DNA from: Arenicola marina
Lineage: Eukaryota; Annelida; Polychaeta; Arenicolidae
Length of the DNA stretch: 64,000 bases
Direction: 5' to 3'
NCBI GenBank assembly: GCA_964019135.1
Contig: OZ025263.1
Coordinates: forward strand, 21,677,123-21,741,122
Part shown: one piece after another, positions 33,293-43,560 of the stretch
Position numbering within the stretch: position 1 is the stretch's first letter
Layout: each line of letters begins with the position of its first letter
Notes under the pieces: model-generated
Database searches by the model: none
Told to the model about the DNA's origin: nothing
Seen by the model: the letters and a program-made list of their open reading frames with translations, nothing else
Program-made: the position numbers and the translations under genes

Positions 33293-36209
33293 CATGGAAT
33301 AGCTTGGTGTCAGAACTGCATGAATAATTCACTGAGGTTTCCCATGATGTAGGTCTCCTACCAGGAACGGACCACGGTCAGGGGCAAGAGTGCGACCCTC
33401 GCGTCAATGTACCAGTGGTCAGGGGAAGTGTGACCCACGCCCTCAATGTACCAGTGGTCAGTGGAAGTGTCACTCACGCCCTCCAAATGTACCGGACACT
33501 GGACAAGTGGTCAGGGGAAGTGTGACTCACGCCCTCCAAATGTACCAGACACTGGACCAGTGGTCAGGGGAAGTGTGACCCACGCCCTCCAAATGTACCA
33601 GACACTGGACAAGTGGTCAGGGGAAGTGTGACCCACGCCCTCCAAATGTACCAGACACTGGACCAGTGGTCAGGGGAAGTGTGACTCACGCCCTCCAAAT
33701 GTACCGGACACTGGACCAGTGGTCAGGGAAAGTGTGACTCACGCCCTCCAAATGTACCGGACACTGGACCAGTGGTCAGGGGAAGTGTGACTCACTCCCT
33801 CCAAATGTACCGGACACTGGACCAGTGGTCTGGGGAAGTGTGACTCACGCCCTCCAAATGTACCGGACACTGGACCAGTGGTCAGGGGAAGTGTGACTCA
33901 CGCCCTCCAAATGTACCAGACACTGGACCAGTGGTCAGGGGAAGTGTGACTCACGCCCTCCAAATGTACCAGACACTGGACAAGTGGTCAGGGGAAGTGT
34001 GACCCACGCCCTCCAAATGTACCAGACACTGGACCAGTGGTCAGGGGAAGTGTGACTCACGCCCTCCAAATGTACCGGACACTGGACCAGGGGTCAGGGA
34101 AAGTGTGACTCACGCCCTCCAAATGTACCGGACACTGGACCAGTGGTCAGGGGAAGTGTGACTCACGCCCTCTAAATGTACCGGACACTGGACCAGTGGT
34201 CAGGGGAAGTGTGACTCACGCCCTCCAAATGTACCGGACACTGGACTAGTGGTCAGTGGAAGTGTGACTCACGCCCTCCAAATGTACCAGACACTGGACA
34301 AGTGGTCAGGGGAAGTGTGACTCACGCCCTCCAAATGTACCGGACACTGGACCAGTGGTCAGTGGAAGTGTGACTCACGCCCTCCAAATGTACCAGACAC
34401 TGGACAAGTGGTCAGGGGAAGTGTGACCCACGCCCTCCAAATGTACCAGACACTGGACCAGTGGTCAGGGGAAGTGTGACTCACGCCCTCCAAATGTACC
34501 GGACACTGGACCAGTGGTCAGGGAAAGTGTGACTCACGCCCTCCAAATGTACCGGACACTGGACCAGTGGTCAGGGGAAGTGTGACTCACGCCCTCCAAA
34601 TGTACCGGACACTGGACCAGTGGTCAGGGGAAGTGTGACTCACGCCCTCCAAATGTACCAGACACTGGACCAGTGGTCAGAGGAAGTGTCACTCACGCCC
34701 TCCAAATGTACCAGACACTGGACAAGTGGTCAGGGGAAGTGTGACCCACGCCCTCCAAATGTACCAGACACTGGACCAGTGGTCAGGGGAAGTGTGACTC
34801 ACGCCCTCCAAATGTACCGGACACTGGACCAGTGGTCAGGAAAAGTGTGACTCACGCCCTCCAAATGTACCGGACACTGGACCAGTGGTCAGGGGAAGTG
34901 TGACTCACGCCCTCCAAATGTACCGGACACTGGACCAGTGGTCAGGGGAAGTGTGACTCACGCCCTCCAAATGTACCGGACACTGGACCAGTGGTCAGGG
35001 GAAGTGTGACCCACGCCCTCCAAATGTACCGGACACTGGACCAGTGGTCAGGGGAAGTGTGACTCACGCCCTCCAAATGTACCGGACACTGGACCAGTGG
35101 TCAGGGGAAGTGTGACTCACGCCCTCCAAATGTACCGGACACTGGACCAGTGGTCAGGGGAAGTGTGACTCACGCCCTCCAAATGTACCGGACACTGGAC
35201 CAGTGGTCAGGGGAAGTGTGACTCACGCCCTCCAAATGTACCAGACACTGGACCAGTGGTCAGGGGAAGTGTGACTCACGCCCTCCAAATGTACCGGACA
35301 CTGGACCAGTGGTCAGGGGAAGTGTGACCCACGCCCTCCAAATGTACCAGACACTGGACCAGTGGTCAGGGGAAGTGTGACTCACGCACTCCAAATGTAC
35401 CGGACACTGGACAAGTGGTCAGGGGAAGTGTGACTCACGCCCTCCAAATGTGCCGGACACTGGACCAGTGGTCAGGGGAAGTGTGACTCACGCCCTCCAA
35501 ATGTACCGAACACTGGACCAGTGGTCTGGGGAAGTATGACTCACGCCCTCCAAATGTACCGGACACTGGACCAGTGGTCAGGGGAAGTGTGACTCACGCC
35601 CTCCAAATGTACCGGACACTGGACCAGTGGTCAGGGAAAGTGTGACTCACGCCCTCCAAATGTACCGGACACTGGACCAGTGGTCAGGGGAAGTGTGACT
35701 CACGCCCTCCAAATGTACCAGACACTGGACCAGTGGTCAGGGGAAGTGTGACTCACGCCCTCCAAATGTACCGAACACTGGACCAGTGGTCAGGGGAAGT
35801 GTGACTCATGCCCTCCAAATGTACCAGACACTGGACCAGCGTATTTGGTCCCGGAGCCCCTGTTCAGCTTCATCTATTCATTATTCGTCGTCCAGGAAAG
35901 ATTCCTTTTCGAGGTTGGCCCTTGTTTAAAACCCCGATTTATTTCACCTACTAAAGCGCGTGAGATGAAGGTGGCATTAAAGGCACCCGGTCGCTCCCAC
36001 AACGGGCAAACTAGACTCCAACATGAGCGTTATATTTGTTTAAAGTGTTCTATAATAATTGACCGCAAAACACGTCCCTACTTAAACCAATATATATCTT
36101 CCAATATTGATGTGATCCATTTTATCTATAATGTCCATTGCTATGCGATCAATTTGGGGATTCATTAAGCACGAGGTCTCAACAGCGTGCCCGCCAAGCC
36201 ACCCAGAAG
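33293..36209. repeat. Copy 2 of the duplicated segment (53-bp array, ~45 units)
   Basis: Matches 30590-33092 from its first to last base. The left flank is the same, the array (about 33416-35838) is eight units longer, and the right flank (35839-36209) differs by two 5-bp indels and a few substitutions. The total length difference of 414 bp equals 8 x 53 minus the 10 bp of flank indels. After 36209 the sequence continues into DNA not present left of the gap. This pattern fits two overlapping contig ends or two alleles. Confidence 0.95.
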
Positions 36210-36351
36210 GTTTCTAACCGGGCAGACAGAGAAAGCAAGACCTCCACACACAGGAAGTGTTCCTGATATATTGTGCCATATAGGTAGTCCACTTCGCGTC
36301 CTCTTCCTGGTAATTGGTAAAATGTTAATTAAGTACTTTAAGCACAACGCC
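36210..36351. other. Unique spacer
   Basis: No feature recognised. Confidence 0.5.
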
Positions 36352-36464
36352 CATGGTACATATATACATATGGTACATGGTACATATATACATATGGTAC
36401 ATGGTACATATATACATATGGTACATGGTACATATATACATATGGTACATGGTACATATATACA
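36352..36464. repeat. 24-bp minisatellite, about 4.7 copies
   Basis: GGTACATATATACATATG repeated every 24 bp with CATGGTAC joins. It is strongly self-complementary and reads as HGTYIHMV on the plus strand. Confidence 0.93.
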
Positions 36465-36829
36465 ATGTTTGACACACTATTCAGGTCGATAACGTACATA
36501 TCTATATACAAATATCAGCTACAGCGATGCTAAAAATGACTCTTAAGTTGAATGCTTCGTAAACAATAAATGGCTAAATTCATAATAATGTTTGGTTTTT
36601 ACGGCTGAAAAGTCCGTTAAAATTGTCGGAAGTGGGATAACGTGTATATACTTTTACAGTCTCTTATCCCGACTGGAGACATCTTCTTCTTTCTGCCTAT
36701 AAACCAAAACCGATGTGAGGGCTTTTGAGACTCCTAAACAGACATCACTATAGTCTGCTAATGTTGTAATTATCGCCGTAATTATCTATGAATAATCTAA
36801 TACGGAGATTGCAATAAAATGTCACTCGA
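36465..36829. other. Unique AT-rich spacer
   Basis: No gene or repeat recognised. Confidence 0.5.
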
Positions 36830-37450
36830 TCGTCACTCTTTCTAAACATATTCTCGACTCGTCATTATTCTTCGGAATATAGTCATCATGATTATCGTTG
36901 GGTCAGTCATCACGCTTCAATATTCTTTGGGGTGAGATCATTCTTAGTTAAGGTATTCTGCGGAGTGCCAGATGGCTAAATGGTTATTATTTCCCAGACT
37001 GTGATACGTTTTGGGGTGACGCTATTTGTAAACTCATGGTGTCATTATTATTTTTTGCGCTGTCATTATTCGTCGAGTGTCATTATTCCGTGAAATGACA
37101 TTATTATTTGGGGTGTCAGTATTCTTCGGTGCGTCATTATTCCTTGGGCTGTCACTATCCTTGGGAGTGTCATTATTCTTTGGTGGATCATTAATTTATA
37201 GCGTCATTAATTTTCCCATGGTCATTGTTATTCATAGAGGTATTTTTTTCTTCTGCGAGTCATTATTTATACATAATGTCTCAAATTTCTTGAGTGTATT
37301 TCCTCTAGATGACATTATTTTGAATTCATCATTATTGTGAGTGGCATTATTTCTCACAATGGCATTATTCTCCAGACAGTCATTATTCCTTCGAGTGTTA
37401 TTTTTCTCGGCGGTGTCATTATTCCTATGAGTGTCATTACTGCAGGAAAC
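36830..37450. repeat. Old degenerate GTCATTATTC repeat, ~20-28-bp period
   Basis: GTCATTATTC(T/C)T(T/C)GG(A/G) and variants recur irregularly about every 20-28 bp over 600 bp. The array is heavily diverged. A hydrophobic open frame at 37077-37340 is built from these units and is not a convincing gene. Confidence 0.78.
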
Positions 37451-38235
37451 GTCACAATTTTGTATTTATTATTTTTCCACCAAATACCTCCCAGAGCGAG
37501 GGACGACACACCGTCTGCCTCAGATGGTCCTTGTGTGGGCAGAGATCTATTTATAGAAGCCTCAATGCATGTCAATCTTCCGTCTATCTTGGTCTTCTGC
37601 CCCCCCCCCTCCCCACACACACATTTTTTGCCCGGCCCTCCCTTGTTTGCCCCCCCCCCCTCCACCCGCTACCCTCCCTCTCCGCCTACCCTCTACCCAG
37701 CTCACCTACATACCCAGCCGCCCGCGCAAGTTACATTTGTATTGAACCACAACCCGACCCCACCCCCTACCCAGACCCCGACCCCTCCCCCACCTCGCCT
37801 AACCCATCACCCCCCCCCCCCTCCCCCCTTACCTTCCTCCGTGCGTCTTTACCCTTCTATTCCCCTTACGCACATTGGCTGCCAATATGCGCCCCAAATG
37901 CCAACAAGAATAACCTTCACTGACACAATGCGAGTCGCCACACATCTGTCCCTGGCCGGGTTCCCTGTCGACCAGTACCTCCCCGGCTGCCCCCCTAACA
38001 GCCCCCCCCCCAAACCCGCCACCATCCTCACTCCTCCTTCTCCCCGCCGCCTCAGTGAACGGGAAGGACAGTGTCCCTGGGCAGCCAGTCAGTCAGGCCC
38101 CCCCATCAAGGTCAGGTGGTGGGGCGGGGGGGAGGGTGAGGTGGAGTGGGGCATTCAGCTGACCACTAATAGGGGTGCGATGGACCAAATTGGAAACCTG
38201 GAGACACAGTGCCAACATTGCGGACACCTTACTAT
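37451..38235. other. Unique region with C-rich block, no gene seen
   Basis: C-rich sequence at about 37599-37835 and 37990-38030 dominates. A 314-codon frame (37337-38281) spans degenerate repeat plus proline-rich low complexity and has no recognisable domain. Confidence 0.5.
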
Positions 38236-38700
38236 GATGGAACCAGCCTGCCCCACACACTCCCTTGCACCTCTCGCATGAAACCAGCCTGCCCCACATA
38301 CTCCCTAGCACCTCTCGCATGGAACCATCCTAGCCTACACACTCCCTCTGTTTTGTCTCGCATGGAACCAGCCTGCCCCACCCACTCCCTTGCACCTCTC
38401 GCATGGAACCGGCCTGCCCCACACACTCCCTTGCACCTCTCGCATGGAACCAGCCTGCCCCACACACTCCCTCTGCCTCTCTCGCATGGAACCAGCCTGC
38501 CCACACACTCCCTTGCACCTCTCGCATGGAACCAGCCTGCCCCACACACTCCCTCTGCCTCTCTCGCATGGAACCAGTCTGCCCCACACACTCCCTTGCA
38601 CCTCTCGCATGTAACCAGCCTGCCCCACACACTCTCTTTGCCTCTCTCGCATGGAACCAGTCTGCCCTACACAATCCCTTGCACCTCTGCCTCTCCCGCA
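38236..38700. repeat. 41-bp minisatellite, about 11 copies
   Basis: Core CTCGCATGGAACCAGCCTGC followed by CCCACACACTCCCT and either TGCACCT or CTGCCTCT. GCATGGAACC-type starts lie about 41 bp apart, alternating with slightly longer units. Open frames on both strands follow from the repeat. Confidence 0.94.
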
Positions 38701-38872
38701 TGGAAGAGCATTTGAGCGTTTTTGCAATGATGTCCGTATCTGAATCTGGTCGGCTACCCGATGAATACCCTAACTGAAAAGCAAGGGTGACCGTAACGGC
38801 CAAAATAAAATACCCTATATATCTCGAAAGGTTGGGGCTTGACAGTAACTGTAGATCATTACAAGCACGACC
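38701..38872. other. Unique spacer
   Basis: No feature recognised. Confidence 0.45.
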
Positions 38873-39002
38873 GCTCACCTCCGTGGATCATAATCCGTAC
38901 GGTGTCCGTGCACATGGCGGCCCTGTGTATAATACTTGGGTATATTATAGGGCCGCCGTGGGCTGACTGATACAGTACTGATTGGGATCAACGGAGGTGA
39001 GC
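38873..39002. repeat. Imperfect 130-bp hairpin
   Basis: Left end GCTCACCTCCGTGGATCA pairs with right end TGGGATCAACGGAGGTGAGC. Inside, GGCGGCCCTGTGTATAATAC pairs with GTATATTATAGGGCCGCC around a short loop near 38937. It may be a foldback MITE or a small hairpin transcript locus. Confidence 0.75.
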
Positions 39003-39341
39003 CCTCGTGGGGAGGCTATATGTGTGGTGGACCGACAGTTATGTTCAACATCATTGACTTCTTCATGACGTCACTACCATGTAAAGAAAGCATTTGGTTG
39101 TTCTCCTCTTTTCACAATAGCAGCCTAATAACTTTGTTGGGCGATGTAGAGCATGTGTCACGGCGGATGCAAGGGGGAAACATGTGGGAAACTTGTATTA
39201 CTTACCTCCGACCATGTATTGACATATCAAAGCTTATTAATAAGATGAACGTTCTTCTGGGCATAACAGAGCAGGAACATTTATTGGTAGACCACATGTG
39301 TATAATGGTTAAAAAGTATATATTTGCCGCACGATGTATTA
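39003..39341. other. Unique spacer
   Basis: A 108-codon frame (39020-39346) has no recognisable domain and sits between hairpins. Probably non-coding. Confidence 0.4.
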
Positions 39342-39442
39342 GATAAGGAATGAGTTGTAGGTCATTATTGGGATCGAAGAACTTCGAGGCGTAGCCGAGA
39401 AGTTGTGAGATCCCAATAATGACCTACAACTCATTCCTTATC
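39342..39442. repeat. Perfect 34-bp-arm palindrome
   Basis: Arm 39342-39375 (GATAAGGAATGAGTTGTAGG and GTCATTATTGGGATC) is matched without mismatch by its reverse complement at 39409-39442. The 33-bp centre is itself partly self-complementary (AACTTCGAGGC/GCCGAGAAGTT), so the 101 bp can form one nearly continuous hairpin. Confidence 0.95.
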
Positions 39443-39445
39443 TGG

Positions 39446-39652
39446 CTTAATGCCTACTTCTATTGTTTCCTCCGAGGAGGCGGCGATGGCATGGCGTATG
39501 TGAGCAGGAGGTCATTATTGTACCAAAGCGGGTCATTATAGTTCCGTCACAATAATGACCCGCTTTGGTACAATAATGACCTCCTGCTCACGGTCCGCAG
39601 GTCCTTACCGGCAAAACACGACTCCGAGGAAACAATAGAAGTATGCATTAAG
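39446..39652. repeat. Nested inverted repeats with perfect 40-bp inner arms
   Basis: Outer arms CTTAATGCCTACTTCTATTG (from 39446) and its near-complement ending at 39652 are about 27-31 bp with one or two mismatches. They enclose an inner palindrome: 39500-39539 (GTGAGCAGGAGGTCATTATT then GTACCAAAGCGGGTCATTAT) against 39552-39591, perfect over 40 bp with a 12-base loop. This is a foldback-type structure adjoining the palindrome at 39342. Confidence 0.93.
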
Positions 39653-39655
39653 AAA

Positions 39656-39935
39656 AGATAAAGGGTTTTAGTTATTCCAGCAGTGATAAGACAAATCAAA
39701 AGGTTATATAAATTAGAAACTTCAATTCTTTCTAAGGAGACCGGAAAAAAATATATTATAACAAGTGGGAGACTGTAAAAGAACTGATGGATAAAGGGTA
39801 AATTAAATGTTATCATTAGACTTTGTATGTACGCTCTGTTTCCTTTCATTGTGTATGTATGTTATAGTTATAGTTATATATTATGTATATGTAGCAAAAT
39901 GAATGTTACTGAATAAAAGAAAAAAAAAGAAAAAA
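39656..39935 (+). mobile_element. Possible LINE 3' end with poly(A)
   Basis: A short reading IYYNKWETVKELMDKG ends in a stop near 39799. An AT-rich tail with GTTATAGTTATAGTTATA steps follows, then AATAAA at about 39912 and A-rich sequence AAAAAAAAAGAAAAAA. A truncated L1-like 3' end or processed transcript would look like this. The peptide is too short to place, and an upstream stop interrupts the frame. Confidence 0.35.
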
Positions 39936-40370
39936 ATATGCATTGGATTTGCAATCAACCTGTTGACGCGAGTGCATTGTAAAGAAGAAAAAAAAAAAGT
40001 TTCAACCAAACCTACGTTTCAAATGCTATAGTTTCGGACCGACTTTCTGAAAGCACGTCTCTACAAATTCGGGGAGATGCACGATAGTTGGGGGAGAGGA
40101 ACATTCCGATCATGCTCTGACCTATATTTCCCACTTGGGTAGACCCTAAATCAAATCTACGTATAAATACTCTTCAACAGAGTCTGATGTAGAACACAAA
40201 ACAGCGTAAAAGGCGTCTAAACCCAGATCTAGAGTCCATGAACAAAAGTCTTATATAAATTAACTGTTTAATTTCCGTCGGTACTATGCACTACGATATG
40301 ACCTATTGCCTGCCATTCCGCCACGATGAATGTTATAATTTGTGAGATTATATGAAGTTCAAGTAAACGG
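39936..40370. other. Unique AT-rich spacer
   Basis: No gene or repeat recognised. Confidence 0.5.
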
Positions 40371-40728
40371 GCTACCTAGCATGCACCACAGAGAGCAGCG
40401 TCCGGTACAGGTTACCCAGCATGCACCACAGAGAGCAGCGTTCGGTACAGGTTACCCAGCATGCACCACAGAGAGCAGCGTCCGGTACAGGTTACCCAGC
40501 ATGCACCACAGAGAGCAGCGTCCGGTACAGGTTACCCAGCATGCACCACAGAGAGCAGCGTCCGGTACAGGTTACCCAGCATGCACCACAGAGAGCAGCG
40601 TCCGGTACAGGTTACCCAGCATGCACCACAGAGAGCAGCGTCCGGTAAGGTTACCCGGCATGCACCACAGAGAGCAGCGTCCGGTACAGGTTACCCAGCA
40701 TGCACCACAGAGAGAAGCCTTGGGTACA
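40371..40728. repeat. 40-bp minisatellite, about 9 copies
   Basis: ATGCACCACAGAGAGCAGCG starts at 40381, 40421, 40461 and so on in exact 40-bp steps, followed by TCCGGTACAGGTTACCCAGC. The units are nearly identical except at the ends and a 1-bp loss near 40650. Confidence 0.96.
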
Positions 40729-41254
40729 TGTGGAATCAGCGTGTTCTTAATCCCGGACAAATCGGCATTGACGTAAACATTGGTTTCTTTGTCAACCCAA
40801 GCTACGTGCCAGATAGTTTATTATAATTATGTACATGTTATCCGTCCTATTCCTATTACAGCTACCCCGGTAACGGCAAAATCATTCATTTTTGATCATG
40901 CGTTAGCTTGCGTGATAGACTCGGTAAAGAAATAAATCACCTCTAACAATGATATCATAGAGCGTCTCTCGTACCACCATCCCCCGACCGCCCCCCGCCT
41001 ACTGCCCTACCCCCTCTTCTTTCAATCATACAAACACAGACATCCTCTCCCCAGCCCCTCCTCCCCATTTAACCCCATCACCCCAGCCTTGCCACAATGG
41101 ACGAGTGAACTATCAAGGAGTGACGTCAAGCCATTTGTGTCATTGCAAAATAGATGAACGGTGGTGATCGAAACGGTAAACAATATGTACGCTCCCCCCC
41201 CCCCCCTCCATCATACACTTAATGGTGAAGGAGGATAAACAGAATGCACCAGCA
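40729..41254. other. Unique spacer
   Basis: C-rich patches at about 40978-41085 and a C run at about 41195-41210. No gene seen. Confidence 0.5.
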
Positions 41255-41405
41255 CAGTGGCGGATAAGGCGATAAGTTTTACTGTCTGTAGGGGTGATGG
41301 TAAGGGGTTTTACCCCTCCCCCCTCCCTCTCAAGGAAGGGACCGTATATCAAGTTTAGAGAGTTTTGCCGGCCTGCCCCTTCCCAAAATCCTGTATTCGC
41401 CCCTG
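41255..41405. mobile_element. Short inverted-repeat element (CAGKGGCGRAT ends)
   Basis: Left end CAGTGGCGGATAAGG and right end CCTGTATTCGCCCCTG (reverse complement CAGGGGCGAATACAGG) share most positions. Length is 151 bp. It looks like a diverged relative of the element at 1521. No clear target duplication. Confidence 0.45.
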
Positions 41406-41754
41406 CACAACACAATGACAATACGATGCAAAAATACAGCACTTTATTGGGCATATTTGGATTCCACGCGAGATTGCTACGACAACGCGACATCACCATG
41501 ACAACGCGACATCGCCATGACGGTGCGACGCGTCCTCGCGCATTTCACGTGTATCCATATTTAACCAAGAGACAGGACTACCTAGAAGTCGTTTCTGGGA
41601 TAATACCGACTGAAGCGTATTTGCCCCCTCTCTAGAGGAGCTGGGTGATGGATGGGCCTATCGGTCTCTTGCGCCCAGGTAGTTAAACAATTTCGTGACC
41701 CGCTTTTTCTAATTCTCCTGTGACTGATGTGGCTGATCCAGGGGGTTTCCAGGG
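41406..41754. other. Unique spacer
   Basis: Contains a short duplicated ACGACAACGCGACATC / CATGACAACGCGACATC iteration near 41478-41513. No gene seen. Confidence 0.5.
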
Positions 41755-41894
41755 CAGGGTAGGATCCAGGCATGCTGGAAAAGGGGGAGGGGGGCAGTTT
41801 TGAGCTTTTTGGTTTCCATATGTTGAATGGTATAAATTTCGGACCTAAAAAAGGGGGCCGGGACCGGGTCGGCCACCCCCTGGACCCGCCCCTG
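41755..41894. mobile_element. Short inverted-repeat element (CAGGG-GGATCCAGG ends)
   Basis: Left end CAGGGTAGGATCCAGG and right end CCTGGACCCGCCCCTG (reverse complement CAGGGGCGGGTCCAGG) match at 13 of 16 positions. Length is 140 bp and the subterminal sequence is G-rich/C-rich. Same apparent family as 1521-1681. Confidence 0.45.
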
Positions 41895-42690
41895 CAGAGG
41901 CTGTCCAGGGGGTGTCCAGGGGCGTCAGGATCACCTCTACATTACTGTTGCACCCCCCCCCCTCTCGCTCCCGCCCCTATCTTCATGCCGCCCGCCGCCC
42001 GCCCGCCTGGTCGTCAGATTTCAGAGAGCTCATGCCATCAAGTAGATCTCTGGATGTTGACAAGCATTTCATGTGTTTTCAGTGGAAATATTCAACATGA
42101 GCCTCACATGGTAGCGGAATCTGTCACCAGGGGGAAGCACCTCTTGAGTTGAACAGAAGAACACCGAGAAGCATTGCTGTCAGCGATCGAGCAGGATCGG
42201 CTCGGAGGTAGCATCATAAGCGGAAGGACTCCTGTTCCGTGCCTGGGTACAGTGCCACATGGCTGCCAGTAGGGACAGCGACGGCCCTCCCTCACCATGC
42301 TCACAGGCCGTCTACAACAGACTCAAGTGGTACCAGGTTACTAGTATGTCAGGTGTTAGCCTGTGAAACTTAAGGCTTTGGCCGTCAGCTTTCCGGGAAC
42401 AGCGCCCATTCTACTCTAGCTTCCTTTTCATGCACTTAGATATTTCATTCTGCACAGACCTTGCCGTCTCTCTCTCTCTCTCCTCGCGAGCATGAGTCCC
42501 TTGTTTGTAAATGGAGCCGTTACGTGGCGACATCGCATGCTAGACGTATGGCCAGATTACCAACGGCCAACGGTGTCTTGACTACTGGCAATGTACCAGG
42601 TACCCTCCATGGTTACTGTTAACTAGTGTAACCCTCCATGGCTAGTGTCATCCCATGTCACCCTCCATGGCTACTGTCACCTCGTATCAC
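41895..42690. other. Unique region, no gene seen
   Basis: Complex sequence with a C run (about 41952-41962) and a short (CT)n at about 42467-42482. A GTCACCCTCCATGGCTA-like iteration lies at about 42600-42680. Confidence 0.5.
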
Positions 42691-43168
42691 ATCCTCATCC
42701 GCCTCCTCCTGCGCCTCCTAATCCGCCTCCTCATCCTCCTCCTCATCCTCATCCTCATCCTCATCCGTCTCCTCACCTCCTCCTCATCCTCTTCCGCCTC
42801 TGCCTCCTCATCCGCCTCCTCATCCTCCTCCTCCTCCTCATCCTCATCCTCATCCGTCTCCTCACCTCCTCCTCATCCTCTTCCGCCTCCGCCTCCTCAT
42901 CCGCCTCCTCATCCGCCTCCTCATCCTCATCCTCATCCTCATCCGTCTCCTCACCTCCTCCTCATCCTCTTCCGCCTCCGCCTCCTCATCCGCCTCCTCA
43001 TCCTCCTCCTCATCCTCATCCGTCTCCTCACCTCCTCCTCATCCTCTTCCACCTCCGCCTCCTCATCCGCCTCCTCATCCGCCTCCTCATCCGCTTCCTC
43101 ATCCGCCTCCTCATTCTCCTCCTCTTCCGCCTCATCCACCACGTCATCCGCCTCCTCCTCCGCTCCTG
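42690..43168. repeat. CCTCCTCATCCGC pyrimidine-rich array
   Basis: Tandem triplet-like repeat of CTC, ATC and CGC steps with a larger period: CATCCGTCTCCTCACCTCC recurs at 42762, 42851, 42940 and 43017 (89, 89 and 77 bp). One strand reads poly-serine/leucine and the other an E/A/D-rich run. Both are low complexity. Confidence 0.93.
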
Positions 43169-43560
43169 TCGGACACGGGATGTCATCTATATTTCATGCA
43201 GTCTGCCAATTACCACGACTCCACCCGTGCTGACTGATAGCTCCGTCCACCGCTGAAGACCCTTCGTGGTCGCCAGAAAAAGGTCAGCCCCTCCAACCCA
43301 TTAATCTTTCTCCGTCCGTGTGACTCCTGCCACTTGCGCTGCGTGAAACTCGGGCTGGGCCACGGCTGGTGGCGGGGGGAGGGGGGTTGTGAGGGTTGGG
43401 GGGGGGGGGTGAGAGCCGGTCATCGCCAGTCCACCCCCAACACCCTTCGTTCTTCCGCTCCTGCCTCCGCTGGCCCCTCTCACCCTGGGCGTGTGATTAT
43501 CCGGGGTCTGATAGTTATCACCCCCCACCACCCCCAATTCTACTTATCCACCCCATGCGC
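43169..43560. other. Unique spacer with G-rich block
   Basis: G-rich at about 43370-43412. No gene seen. Confidence 0.5.

Noticed and set aside
33002-33352. Open frames spanning the N gap
   Set aside because: Translation across undetermined bases is meaningless.
37077-37340. Small hydrophobic membrane protein
   Set aside because: Composed of degenerate GTCATTATTC units; hydrophobicity follows from the T-rich repeat.
39020-39346. A 108-codon open frame between the hairpins
   Set aside because: No recognisable domain, and its length is within chance expectation for this much DNA.
42645-43256. Serine/leucine-rich and E/A/D-rich open frames
   Set aside because: Low-complexity translation of a CCTCCTCATC pyrimidine array; no unique coding sequence.
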